From positions 43,562-107,561 of the forward strand of contig DBXM01000033.1 of assembly GCA_002309655.1 (NCBI GenBank): 64,000 bases of DNA, in the 5' to 3' direction. Source of the stretch: Mageeibacillus sp. UBA1212 (lineage in GTDB: Bacteria > Bacillota > Clostridia > UBA1212). This document shows, one piece after another, positions 16,479 through 24,672 of this stretch (positions are counted from its first letter, which is position 1; each line of letters begins with the position of its first letter). The notes beneath the pieces are model-generated. The model was not told the origin of the DNA. It ran no database searches and saw only the letters and a list, made by a program, of their open reading frames with translations. Made by a program: the position numbers and the translations under genes.

Positions 16479-17246
16479 ATGATAAAAATAGCGGTTCACG
16501 GAATATGCGGTAAAATGGGCGAAATAACGGCCCGTATGATATCCGCTCAGAAAGACATGAAAGTCTCTTACGGAATCGATCCGTTCACGAACGGAAACTC
16601 TATGGGCGGCGCTCCTGTTTATAGATCCTGCGATGAAGTTCCTTCAGATGAGAGTTGCGACGTGATAATCGATTTTTCGAATTTCAAAGCGATTCCGGCG
16701 CTGATCAGGTTTGCGGAATTTCGGAGAATTCCAGTCGTTGTCTGCACCACCGGACTCGACGTCGAAACCAAGGAACTCATGTACAACGCCTCGAAAATCA
16801 TTCCTGTGTTCCACTCCGCAAACATGTCGGTGGGCGTGGCTCTGTTAAAAGCGCTGGCCGCGAAGGCTTCTACCGTTCTTGGAGAATCATTTGATATCGA
16901 GATAGTCGAGCGCCACCACAACCGGAAGATCGACGCGCCTTCCGGTACCGCACTTGCGCTGGCTGACGCGATCAACGAAGCGAACGGCGGAAAGTTTGAT
17001 TACGTTTACGACCGCCACTCCAGAATCGAGAAACGCTGCAAAAGCGAGATCGGAATTTCGAGCGTCAGGGGCGGGAATATTGTCGGCGACCACGAGGTCT
17101 TATTTGCCGGCGAGAACGAGGTTATCGAACTGACTCACAGAGCCCAGTCGCGTGATATTTTCGCGGAAGGCGCGATTAAAGCGGCGCGGTTTGTCTTCGA
17201 GCGAGAGAACGGTTTTTACACGATGGAAGACCTGATAGTTATTTGA
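16479..17246 (+). CDS. dapB: 4-hydroxy-tetrahydrodipicolinate reductase
   Basis: 255 aa, normal length. Reduces 4-hydroxy-tetrahydrodipicolinate to tetrahydrodipicolinate in the lysine/diaminopimelate pathway. The NAD(P) loop is GICGKMGEI (residues 8-16), and the catalytic and substrate motif ERHHNRKIDAPSGTAL holds the His-His pair and Lys of DapB. CGGAGG lies 7 bases before the ATG. It follows rfbH by 34 bases with no terminator, so it is probably in the same transcript even though the pathway is unrelated. Aspartokinase of the same pathway lies 6 kb away on the other strand. Confidence 0.95.
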   Translation: MIKIAVHGICGKMGEITARMISAQKDMKVSYGIDPFTNGNSMGGAPVYRSCDEVPSDESCDVIIDFSNFKAIPALIRFAEFRRIPVVVCTTGLDVETKELMYNASKIIPVFHSANMSVGVALLKALAAKASTVLGESFDIEIVERHHNRKIDAPSGTALALADAINEANGGKFDYVYDRHSRIEKRCKSEIGISSVRGGNIVGDHEVLFAGENEVIELTHRAQSRDIFAEGAIKAARFVFERENGFYTMEDLIVI

Positions 17247-17285
17247 CGGTCGCAAATAAATGCTTCTAATTACGGAGGTAGTTTT

Positions 17286-18218
17286 ATGAAAAAAGCTTTA
17301 ATTAGAATTTTAACTGTGCTGGCGGTTCTTGTCGCGGCCTCGTTGTCGCTTTCCTCGTTTTCGTTCGCGGAGGAGACCGATTTCGTATTCCCGGGCGCGA
17401 TCGTAGACTTCACGACCCGGAAGGGTTACGACGATTTCTGCGCGAAGGCCGAGGAGTTCGACCTTGTCAACCTTTTTACCGGCGAGTACACGGTTCACGG
17501 CACGAACGGAAAAGTCAAGTGGGAGTTCGTTGAAGAGGACGGCGAGAGCTTCGCGAGGTTCGCCCCGATTGAGCCCCTTGACGAGAAAGGATATGACGCC
17601 GACGGCAAGAAGCCCGAAGGCGAGGGCGATTTCAGAATGACCGCAGAGATCGAATTCCCGGTTGCTGATTACAATTTCATTTCGTTCTGCTACAGAGCCA
17701 CGAAGGGCGGCCACATCTCGAACAACCAGATTTACATCAGGGACGACGCCCACTCCGGCGAGTTTGAGGGAACCCAGGGAATGTGGGTCGCGAACGGTCT
17801 CAAAGCCAACGGCGAATGGGTCGTGAAGACCATCAAGATTTCCACTTCGTTCAAGGCTGCCACCGGTACCTTCAAGAGCATCCGCATCCCGATCACCGGA
17901 AGAGTCAACGAGTACTTCGACCTGAAGTATATCGTCGTCTACAACGACAAGGACCTCTGCAACAATTTCGACATCAACGCATACCATGAGGCTCTCGCGG
18001 CCCTTGAACCCGAGCCGACCGCCGAACCCGAGCCGACCGCCGAACCTGAGCCGACCGAAGCGCCTGCCGAGGAGCCCACAGACGTTCCCGCAGTTATCGC
18101 ACAGCCGACCGAAGAACCTTCCGAAAAGAAGAAAGGCTGCGGCGGCGCGGTCTATTCCGGAATGATTCTCGCAGCAGCCGTTCCTGCGTTTATATTATTT
18201 CGTAAAAAGAAGAGATAA
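17286..18218 (+). CDS. secreted surface protein with Pro-Glu-Thr repeats and C-terminal membrane anchor
   Basis: 310 aa. Signal peptide at residues 1-28 (hydrophobic core VLAVLVAASLSLSSFSFA, then AEET). Residues about 33-235 are beta-rich, with alternating hydrophobic and aromatic strands (VADYNFISFCYRA, YFDLKYIVVYN) as in jelly-roll or carbohydrate-binding modules; the family is not recognised. A spacer with PEPTAE-type repeats follows (about 240-275). The protein ends KKKGCGGAVYSG, a hydrophobic helix and RKKKR, a three-part tail like a sorting or anchoring signal but without LPXTG. Good Shine-Dalgarno CGGAGG. It lies 39 bases after dapB and 28 before the SPFH gene. Confidence 0.7.
   Translation: MKKALIRILTVLAVLVAASLSLSSFSFAEETDFVFPGAIVDFTTRKGYDDFCAKAEEFDLVNLFTGEYTVHGTNGKVKWEFVEEDGESFARFAPIEPLDEKGYDADGKKPEGEGDFRMTAEIEFPVADYNFISFCYRATKGGHISNNQIYIRDDAHSGEFEGTQGMWVANGLKANGEWVVKTIKISTSFKAATGTFKSIRIPITGRVNEYFDLKYIVVYNDKDLCNNFDINAYHEALAALEPEPTAEPEPTAEPEPTEAPAEEPTDVPAVIAQPTEEPSEKKKGCGGAVYSGMILAAAVPAFILFRKKKR
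18004..18057 (+). repeat. 18-bp tandem repeat, three copies, coding for Pro-Glu-Thr spacer
   Basis: Three consecutive copies of an 18-base unit starting GAACCCGAGCCGACC; the last differs at a few positions. They encode EPEPTA units within the surface protein, an unstable tract likely to vary in copy number. Confidence 0.85.
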
Positions 18219-18246
18219 ACTTCCTTTTACAGAAAGGAGCTAATTC

Positions 18247-19335
18247 ATGATTTCATTTGTTATAGGCGCAATTCTTTTCGTCGCCGTTGTTGCATGCGCT
18301 GCAGCCGCGGTTACTTTCACCCGAAAAATCAAAAGCGCAAGCTACTCTGACAGCAAGCTGAATTCCCGCAGGAACTTTTTCGCGATCCTCGCGCTTGTGC
18401 TGCTTGTCGTTCTTCTGATTGTCCCGGGAAGCATCAAGACCGTTGAAGCAGGAAACATCGCGGTCGTTAAGGAGCTTGGAAGGGCCATCGACACCCGTTC
18501 TTCGGGAATGTACTTCGACATTTGGCTGACCCGCAGCTACGTTTATTACGATCTCACGGTGCAGCAGGAAGACGTCAGGACCGCCGCTTATTCCAGCGAC
18601 GCCCAGACGATGGACATCGAGATGGTGGTACAGTACCAGATCCAGCCGGAACACGCGGTGGACATTATCAACAACTACGGCGATTTGATCAATCTTTCCA
18701 ACAGGATCCAGTCTGTTTCGATTGAAAAGGCGAAGACCGTTCTTTCATCCAAGTCCGCGATGAACATCATCGAGACAAGAGCCACGGTCTCTCCGATGAT
18801 CGAGGAGTCCATCAAGAGCGCGATTTCCGACGATTACTACGTCAACATAACTACTGTTGTGGTCACGAACATCGATTTTTCCGACGCTTTCGAGAATACT
18901 GTCGAAGAGAAGATGATCGCGGAGCAGCAGAAGCTGAAGGCCGAGTACGAGAAGGAAAAAGCCATCGTTGAAGCCCAGAAGGAACTCGAGGTCGCGAAGC
19001 TTGAGGCGCAGGCCGTCGTTGCGACCGCGGAGGGTAACGCCGAGGCGAAACTCGCTATTGCCGACGCCGAGGCGAAAGCGATTAAAGCGAAATCCGTCGA
19101 AATTGCGAGAATGCTCGGCTTTGACGTCATCGAAGAGAAGGACGGCGACACCGTTACTTACACGATCGACTTCACCGGCAAATCCGCTGAAGAGATTCAG
19201 GTGATTTCCGACTATCTGAAATACATCGAGTACCTGTCGACCTGGGACGGCAAGCTGCCGACCACTGTTCTCGGCGACTCGGCGAGCGTCATTCTTCCCG
19301 TGCAGGGGAGCGAGATCGCTTCGCCCGCAAATTAA
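18247..19335 (+). CDS. SPFH/Band 7 (prohibitin-like) membrane protein
   Basis: 362 aa. Two hydrophobic stretches at residues 4-24 and about 38-60 anchor it. The Band 7 domain starts at GSIKTVEAGNIAVVKELGRA and runs to about residue 215. An Ala/Glu/Lys-rich coiled coil follows (about 215-290; AKLEAQAVVATAEGNAEAKL and similar), typical of flotillin/prohibitin oligomerisation. Such proteins form rings that organise membrane patches or protease complexes. No NfeD partner is adjacent; its neighbour is the anchored surface protein, which may be a client. AAAGGAG lies upstream of the ATG. Confidence 0.88.
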   Translation: MISFVIGAILFVAVVACAAAAVTFTRKIKSASYSDSKLNSRRNFFAILALVLLVVLLIVPGSIKTVEAGNIAVVKELGRAIDTRSSGMYFDIWLTRSYVYYDLTVQQEDVRTAAYSSDAQTMDIEMVVQYQIQPEHAVDIINNYGDLINLSNRIQSVSIEKAKTVLSSKSAMNIIETRATVSPMIEESIKSAISDDYYVNITTVVVTNIDFSDAFENTVEEKMIAEQQKLKAEYEKEKAIVEAQKELEVAKLEAQAVVATAEGNAEAKLAIADAEAKAIKAKSVEIARMLGFDVIEEKDGDTVTYTIDFTGKSAEEIQVISDYLKYIEYLSTWDGKLPTTVLGDSASVILPVQGSEIASPAN

Positions 19336-19350
19336 TTCTCTTTAAATGAC

Positions 19351-19393
19351 GGGCGGCTCCTCCGCTGTTAAAATGGGGAGCCGCCCTGATTTT
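19351..19393 (+). terminator. terminator or attenuator between the SPFH gene and uxaC
   Basis: 10-bp stem GGGCGGCTCC (19351-19360) / GGAGCCGCCC (19377-19386) followed by TGATTTTACCTT, a moderate U tail. It leaves only 27 bases before uxaC, with no promoter visible in that space, so partial readthrough may supply uxaC. Confidence 0.7.
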
Positions 19394-19413
19394 ACCTTAA
19401 GTTAGGAGAAATC

Positions 19414-20823
19414 ATGGATTTTCTAAGTGAGAATTTTCTTCTTGATACCGAAGTCGCGCGCATGCTTTACTTCGAAGCCGCGAAGGACTGTCCGATATTC
19501 GACTACCACTGCCATATCAGTCCGAAGGAAATTTACGAGGACAGGAAGTTTTCGAATATTACCGAAATCTGGCTTGGTGGCGACCATTACAAGTGGCGGC
19601 TTCTTAGGAGCAACGGCGTTCCCGAGGAGGAGATCACCGGCGGCGCTCCCGACTATATAAAGTTCAGGCGTTTCTGCGAGCTGATGCCGAAACTCATCGG
19701 AAATCCGATGTACACCTGGTGTCATCTTGAACTTAAGTCATATTTCGGATTCGACAAACCGCTCTCGCCTGAAACCTGCGACGAGGCGTGGAAATTCCTG
19801 AACAAAAAGCTCGCCGGGCCCGGTTTTTCAGCCAGAAGCATTATCAAAAGGTCCAACGTCAGAATGATCGGCACCACCGACGATCCGGTCGACAATCTAC
19901 GCTATCACCGCCTGCTTCGCGAAGAATACGATTCCGGGGCGATCGAGTGCGAGGTGTGTCCTTCCTTCAGACCTGACAAGGCGCTGCACATCGAAAACGA
20001 CGGCTTTGAAGAGTATATTAAGAAGCTTTCTGACGTTTCCGACATTGAGATTAATTCACTGAAGGCGCTGAAAGAGGCGCTATCACGCCGCATAGAATTC
20101 TTTGTAGAAGCGGGAATGCGAGCTTCCGACCACGGACTCAACTATCTCGATTTCGAGTATTACGACGACGAAAAAGCTGATCGAATTTTCAAAAATCGCC
20201 TGAATTTAGGCGAAAAACCGGATTCACGCGACACAACCGGATTCATCTCGAACCTGCTTGTGTTTCTGGGCGGAGAGTATAATAAGCACGGAGTTGTGAT
20301 GCAGCTTCACTACGGTGCTCAAAGAAACGTCAACAGAAAAGCTTTTAATAAGCTTGGTCCAGACACAGGTTTTGACTGCATGTCTACAAGACAGTGCTCC
20401 GAAGCTCTCACGGCGTTGCTTAACAAAATGGTCGAAGATAATTCGCTTCCCAAAATGATCATTTACTCCCTCAACCCCGGCGACAACGAAATGATCGACA
20501 CGGTTATCGGCTCGTTCCAGGGAGAGGGCGTTCGCGGCAGGATCCAGCACGGCGCCGCCTGGTGGTTCAACGACACGAAATCCGGAATCGAGCGCCACCT
20601 GGAATCTCTCGCAAACCTCACGGTTCTCGGCAATTTTGTGGGAATGCTGACCGACTCGCGCTCGTTCCTGTCCTATACGCGCCACGACTATTTCCGGAGG
20701 ATTCTGTGCGGATTCCTTGGCAGGATTGTCGAGGCAGGCGAGTACCCCGCCGACATTGATCAACTGAAAGATATCGTGAAGGATATCTGCTACAACAACG
20801 CATACAACTATTTTCAAAGGTAA
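19414..20823 (+). CDS. uxaC: glucuronate isomerase
   Basis: 469 aa, the family length. Isomerises D-glucuronate to D-fructuronate and D-galacturonate to D-tagaturonate in the amidohydrolase fold. Metal ligands are in FDYHCHIS (His32, His34). Family landmarks are WLGGDHYKWRLLRSNG, IGTTDDPVDNL, MQLHYGAQRNVN and GRIQHGAAWWFND. First gene of uxaC-kdgA-kdgK, so it supplies hexuronates to the 2-keto-3-deoxygluconate route; the reductase and dehydratase genes linking the steps are not in the window. TAGGAG precedes the ATG. Confidence 0.96.
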   Translation: MDFLSENFLLDTEVARMLYFEAAKDCPIFDYHCHISPKEIYEDRKFSNITEIWLGGDHYKWRLLRSNGVPEEEITGGAPDYIKFRRFCELMPKLIGNPMYTWCHLELKSYFGFDKPLSPETCDEAWKFLNKKLAGPGFSARSIIKRSNVRMIGTTDDPVDNLRYHRLLREEYDSGAIECEVCPSFRPDKALHIENDGFEEYIKKLSDVSDIEINSLKALKEALSRRIEFFVEAGMRASDHGLNYLDFEYYDDEKADRIFKNRLNLGEKPDSRDTTGFISNLLVFLGGEYNKHGVVMQLHYGAQRNVNRKAFNKLGPDTGFDCMSTRQCSEALTALLNKMVEDNSLPKMIIYSLNPGDNEMIDTVIGSFQGEGVRGRIQHGAAWWFNDTKSGIERHLESLANLTVLGNFVGMLTDSRSFLSYTRHDYFRRILCGFLGRIVEAGEYPADIDQLKDIVKDICYNNAYNYFQR

Positions 20824-20844
20824 CTAATTAATTTGGAGGCTTTT

Positions 20845-21483
20845 ATGTCAAGTCTTGAATCTGTTTTAAGAGAATTCGGCGTGCTTCCGGTCGTAAAGAT
20901 CGAGAACGCGGACGACGCACAGTTGCTTGCGGAGGCGCTTATCAGGGGCGGACTTCCTTGCGCTGAGATCACTTTCAGAACCGACGCAGCCGAAGAGGCG
21001 ATCAGGAAGATCAAAGAGAAGTATCCGGATTTCTTCGTCGCTGCGGGAACCGTTCTGACTGTCGAGAACGTAAAAAAGGCGGTTCAGGCGGGTGCCTCGC
21101 TGATCGTCGCGCCGGCGTTCAACCCCGAGATCGTGAACTACTGCCTGAAGAATAATATTCCCGTCATTCCCGGCGTGGCAACCCCCTCAGAAATCGACGC
21201 TGCTTATACCGCAGGCCTTGAAACCGTGAAGTTCTTCCCGGCCGAAGCAATGGGAGGCCTAAAGTATCTGAAAGCGGTCGCAGCCCCTTATTTCATGATG
21301 AAATTCATGCCCACCGGCGGCATTAACGTTAACAACCTGAAAGATTACCTCGGGTTCGGCAAGGTGGTCTGCTGCGGCGGAAGCTGGATCGCGCCTTCAG
21401 GAATGATCGCTTCCCACGATTTTGAAGGTATCACAAAGCTCGCGGCGGAAGCTGTCGCGGCGGTTAAGGAGGCTTTGAAATGA
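20845..21483 (+). CDS. kdgA: 2-dehydro-3-deoxy-phosphogluconate aldolase (KDPG/KHG aldolase)
   Basis: 212 aa. Splits 2-keto-3-deoxy-6-phosphogluconate into pyruvate and glyceraldehyde-3-phosphate. The Schiff-base lysine is Lys129 in ETVKFFPAEAMGG and the base is Glu41 in AEITFRT, both as in the class I KDPG aldolases. The start is ATG 20845, preceded by TTTGGAGG; a TTG at 20833 lies inside that ribosome site and is rejected. The stop overlaps kdgK by 4 bases (ATGA). Also known as eda in enterobacteria. Confidence 0.94.
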   Translation: MSSLESVLREFGVLPVVKIENADDAQLLAEALIRGGLPCAEITFRTDAAEEAIRKIKEKYPDFFVAAGTVLTVENVKKAVQAGASLIVAPAFNPEIVNYCLKNNIPVIPGVATPSEIDAAYTAGLETVKFFPAEAMGGLKYLKAVAAPYFMMKFMPTGGINVNNLKDYLGFGKVVCCGGSWIAPSGMIASHDFEGITKLAAEAVAAVKEALK

Positions 21484-22502
21484 GAGTTGTAACTTTTGGC
21501 GAAATAATGCTCAAACTGCAGCCTGAAGGTTATCTCAGGTTTTTCCAAAACGACAAAATGCTCGCCACATTCGGCGGCGCTGAGGCAAACGTGGCGGTTT
21601 CTCTGGCTAATTTCGGGCTTGATTCACGCTACGTAACAAAGCTTCCCGAGGGGCCGATCGGGCAGGGCGCGGTCAACGCTTTAAGGTATTTCGGCGTCGA
21701 CGTCTCGAAAATCGCGCGAGGCGGCGAGAGAATCGGTATCTATTTTGCGGAAAAAGGAGCGTCACAGCGTGGGAGCGTCTGCATTTACGACAGGGACAAT
21801 TCGGCAATCAAGAAGGCTTCGGAAAGTGATTTCGACTGGGATGACATTTTTGAGGGCGCCGACTGGTTCCACTACACCGGCATAACGCCCGCGCTTGGAG
21901 AGAACGTTTATGAAATTCTTCTTTCGGCCGTCAAAAAGGCAAAGGAAAAGGGAATTACCGTAAGCTGCGACCTCAACTACAGAAGCAAGCTTTGGACCAG
22001 AGAGCGCGCGAGAGTCGCGATGACCGAACTCTGCAAATACACCGATGTGATCTGCGCAAACGAAGAAGACGCAAAGGACGTTTTCGGCATCAACGCAGGC
22101 GACGCGACCGACGTTAAGGGCGGAAAGCTTGACCTGGCCGGCTACGAACGTTCCGCGGCGGCACTGCAGCAGATGTTTGGCGCGAAATACGTCGCCTACA
22201 CTCTGAGAACTTCGATCAACGCCAGCGACAACGAGTGGCAGGGAATGCTTTACGACGGTTCAGAATTCTACTATTCGAAGAAGTACCGCATTCACATCGT
22301 CGACAGAGTCGGCGGCGGCGATTCCTTCAGCGCGGGCCTTATTTATTCGTTCCTGAACGGAAAGACGCCTCAGGAAGCGGTTGCCTTCGCGGTTGCGGCT
22401 TCGTGCCTGAAGCACTCGATTGAAGGCGACTTCAATATGGTTTCAGTCGCGGAGGTCGAAAAACTGGCTAAAGGCGACGGATCGGGAAGAGTAGTCAGAT
22501 AA
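21480..22502 (+). CDS. kdgK: 2-keto-3-deoxygluconate kinase (PfkB family)
   Basis: 340-aa sugar kinase expected to phosphorylate 2-keto-3-deoxygluconate at C6, feeding the adjacent aldolase. PfkB signatures: FGGAEANVAVSLANFGL near residue 30 and DRVGGGDSFSAGLIYSF near residue 275, with the catalytic Asp in GGGDSF. An additional KGGKLDLAGYERSAAAL insert is usual for this KdgK subgroup. It overlaps kdgA by 4 bases. It is the last gene of the hexuronate unit and is followed by the MITE-like element and a terminator. Confidence 0.92.
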   Translation: MRVVTFGEIMLKLQPEGYLRFFQNDKMLATFGGAEANVAVSLANFGLDSRYVTKLPEGPIGQGAVNALRYFGVDVSKIARGGERIGIYFAEKGASQRGSVCIYDRDNSAIKKASESDFDWDDIFEGADWFHYTGITPALGENVYEILLSAVKKAKEKGITVSCDLNYRSKLWTRERARVAMTELCKYTDVICANEEDAKDVFGINAGDATDVKGGKLDLAGYERSAAALQQMFGAKYVAYTLRTSINASDNEWQGMLYDGSEFYYSKKYRIHIVDRVGGGDSFSAGLIYSFLNGKTPQEAVAFAVAASCLKHSIEGDFNMVSVAEVEKLAKGDGSGRVVR

Positions 22503-22513
22503 TCACAAATTAG

Positions 22514-22724
22514 GGAAGCGCAGATTTAATAGCTATTTTTGCGTGCGCGACCCCGAAGCTGTACAGAGGTACTGCGAGAGGGGAGCTCGCGCAAAGCAAG
22601 CGGCAGCAAATCTGTCGTCAGACACCTTAAAGGCGAAAAGAACCGTTGATATTACCGAACTACACTCAAGTGTACGCAGCCAGTTATTCGCCGCTTGCGT
22701 AAAGAGCATTTAATCAGCGCTTCC
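22514..22724. mobile_element. 211-bp MITE-like element with 17-bp terminal inverted repeats and TTAG target duplication
   Basis: Left end GGAAGCGCAGATTTAAT (22514-22530) and right end ATTTAATCAGCGCTTCC (22708-22724) are inverted repeats with 15 of 17 positions paired. The element is flanked on both sides by TTAG (22510-22513 and 22725-22728), a 4-bp target duplication of the YTAR type made by IS5-group elements. It has no coding capacity. Internally it folds strongly: a perfect 9-bp pair GCAAGCGGC (22596-22604) / GCCGCTTGC (22690-22698), a hairpin at 22558-22575 with loop AGAG, TGTC-GTCA-GACA at 22613-22624, and TACAC-TCAA-GTGTA at 22661-22674. A transcribed structured RNA is an alternative reading. 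Confidence 0.75.
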
Positions 22725-22743
22725 TTAGAAAATAGACAGAATA

Positions 22744-22793
22744 CGCGCGGCCGATCGGGTTTTAAAGTCCGTTCGAGCCGCGCGTTCTTTTAA
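22744..22793 (+). terminator. bidirectional terminator between kdgK and aspS
   Basis: Long GC-rich stem with arms 22744-22759 (starting CGCGCGGC) and 22768-22784 (ending GCCGCGCG) around TTTTAAAG, followed on the plus strand by TTCTTTTAATT. It serves the kdg operon and probably also aspS from the other side. Confidence 0.85.
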
Positions 22794-24587
22794 TTATTCT
22801 TCAGTTTCAATTACTTTGATTCCCAGTTCTGCGAGAGTCTTCTCATCGTCGGGAAGGGCGGGGCAGCCGCTCATCAGTTCGGAGGCGTTCTGGACCTTCG
22901 GGAACGCGAGCACGTCGCGGAGGCTGTCGGCGCCGCACATGACCATCGCGAGCCTGTCGAGGCCCATTCCCGAACCGCCGTGCGGAGGAGCGCCGTACTT
23001 GTAGGCGTCAACCAGGAAGCCGAACTTTCTGTCGATTTCCTCGGGGCCCATTCCGAGAGCCGCGAACATTTTTTCCTGAAGCTGCCAGTCTGTAATTCTA
23101 ATAGAACCGGAGAGGAGCTCCGTTCCGTTCAGAACCATATCGTAGCACTTCGCGCGTACCTTGCCGGGGTCGGTCTCCAGATACGGGAGGCACTCCTCGA
23201 GGGGCATCGTGAACGGGTGGTGCATTGCGTCCCAGTGGTTCGTCTCATCGTTCCACTCGAAGAACGGGAACTCGGTGATCCACAGGAAATTGAATTTGTT
23301 CTCGGGAATAAGATTGAGCTTTTTGCCTAAAATAAGGCGAAGCGCGCCGAGAACCGGAAGAACGGTCTTATCTTTGTCGGAGAGAATCAGCATAACGTCG
23401 CCGCGCTTCATTCCCGTGTCTTGGCAGAGCTTTTCGAGCTCGCCTTCCTTGAGGAATTTCGCGAAAGAGCAGGAGGGAGTTTCATCGACCCAGCGGATAT
23501 ATGCGAGACCTTTCGCGCCGATACCTTTGGCGTGTTCGGTGAGCTTGTCGATCTCTTTTCTTGTGAGCTCCTGAGCCGCGTTTTCGGCTATGATGCATCT
23601 CACGCTGCCGCCTGCCTCAACTGCCTGCCTGAACACGACGAAGTCGATATTTTCGACCTTCGCGGTGATATCCTGAATTTCCATGCCGAATCTTGTATCC
23701 GGCTTATCGGAGCCGTACCTGTCCATCGCCTCGCGGAAAGTCAGATGCTTCATGGGTGTTTCGACCTCAACGCCGAGAACCTCCTTGAAAACGCGCTTTA
23801 TAAAGCCTTCGTTCATGGCCATGATATCTTCCTGAGTCGCAAACGACATCTCAAGGTCGATCTGAGTGAATTCGGGCTGACGGTCGGCTCTTAGATCCTC
23901 GTCTCTGAAGCAGCGGGCGATCTGGATGTAGCGGTCGAAACCGGAGACCATAAGAAGCTGCTTGTAGATCTGGGGCGACTGGGGAAGGGCGTAAAAATGT
24001 CCCTTGTGGATCCTGGAAGGAACGAGATAATCGCGCGCTCCCTCCGGAGTGGGCTTGATCATCATAGGAGTCTCAATCTCGTAGAATCCGTTTTCGTAAT
24101 AGTATTCGCGTGCGATGCGGGCGATCTCGTGGCGGATCCTTATGTTTCTCTGAAGCTCGGGCCTTCTCAAATCGATATATCTGTACTTGAGAGCAGTCTC
24201 GTCCTTAACCTTGCGCGAGTCGCTTACTTCGATAGGCGGAGTCTGGGCGGCGGAAAGTATCTTGAGAGAAGAGACGTCGATCTCAACTGCACCTGTGGCG
24301 ATGTTGGGGTTGACCGCGCCGCCTCTGCGGATAACTTTACCATGTACGCAGATAACGTACTCGGCTCTGCAGGAGAGCGCTTTTTCGAAAACACCGCGGT
24401 CAGTCGCGTCGCCGAAGGCGAGCTGGACGATTCCCGTTCTGTCGCGGAGGTCGATAAAAATGAGCGATCCGAGGTCGCGCCTTCTCTGAACCCAGCCCAT
24501 TACGCAAACGTCGCTTCCGATCATCTGTTCGGAAACTTCGCCGCAGTAGCATGTTCTTTTGTCTTCATTAGTTAAAAATTCAGCCAT
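22794..24587 (-). CDS. aspS: aspartate--tRNA ligase
   Basis: 597 aa, bacterial-type length. Charges tRNA-Asp (possibly also tRNA-Asn if non-discriminating; not resolved here). The N-terminal OB-fold anticodon domain runs from GWVQRRRDLGSLIFIDLRDR, then the class II core with PTPEGARDYLVPSR, QSPQIYKQLLMVSGFDRYIQ and CFRDEDLRADRQPEFTQID (split into parts). The bacterial GAD insertion follows (about 290-420). Motif 3 is GMGLDRLAMVMCG near the C-terminus. The leader to the phosphoribosyltransferase gene upstream is 85 bases. No tRNA-dependent leader was recognised. Confidence 0.97.
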   Translation of the reverse strand: MAEFLTNEDKRTCYCGEVSEQMIGSDVCVMGWVQRRRDLGSLIFIDLRDRTGIVQLAFGDATDRGVFEKALSCRAEYVICVHGKVIRRGGAVNPNIATGAVEIDVSSLKILSAAQTPPIEVSDSRKVKDETALKYRYIDLRRPELQRNIRIRHEIARIAREYYYENGFYEIETPMMIKPTPEGARDYLVPSRIHKGHFYALPQSPQIYKQLLMVSGFDRYIQIARCFRDEDLRADRQPEFTQIDLEMSFATQEDIMAMNEGFIKRVFKEVLGVEVETPMKHLTFREAMDRYGSDKPDTRFGMEIQDITAKVENIDFVVFRQAVEAGGSVRCIIAENAAQELTRKEIDKLTEHAKGIGAKGLAYIRWVDETPSCSFAKFLKEGELEKLCQDTGMKRGDVMLILSDKDKTVLPVLGALRLILGKKLNLIPENKFNFLWITEFPFFEWNDETNHWDAMHHPFTMPLEECLPYLETDPGKVRAKCYDMVLNGTELLSGSIRITDWQLQEKMFAALGMGPEEIDRKFGFLVDAYKYGAPPHGGSGMGLDRLAMVMCGADSLRDVLAFPKVQNASELMSGCPALPDDEKTLAELGIKVIETEE

Positions 24588-24672
24588 TACAATTTTCTCC
24601 TGAAAATAGGGAATAATAATCTATCGGAATTCCGGTGACTCAGCTTTTGGGGACCGGAAAACGTAAGCGGTA

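Noticed and set aside
18004..18057. Short tandem repeats as a CRISPR-like array
   Set aside because: The 18-bp units have no spacers and stay in frame, encoding a Pro-Glu-Thr spacer in a surface protein.
20833..20844. Upstream TTG start for the KDPG aldolase
   Set aside because: The TTG lies within the Shine-Dalgarno region TTTGGAGG; ATG 20845 has proper spacing and matches the family N-terminus.
22503..22743. Known structured RNAs (6S, tmRNA, RNase P, SRP) in the gap after kdgK
   Set aside because: Conserved core sequences of these RNAs were not seen; inverted ends with a target duplication explain the region better as a MITE.
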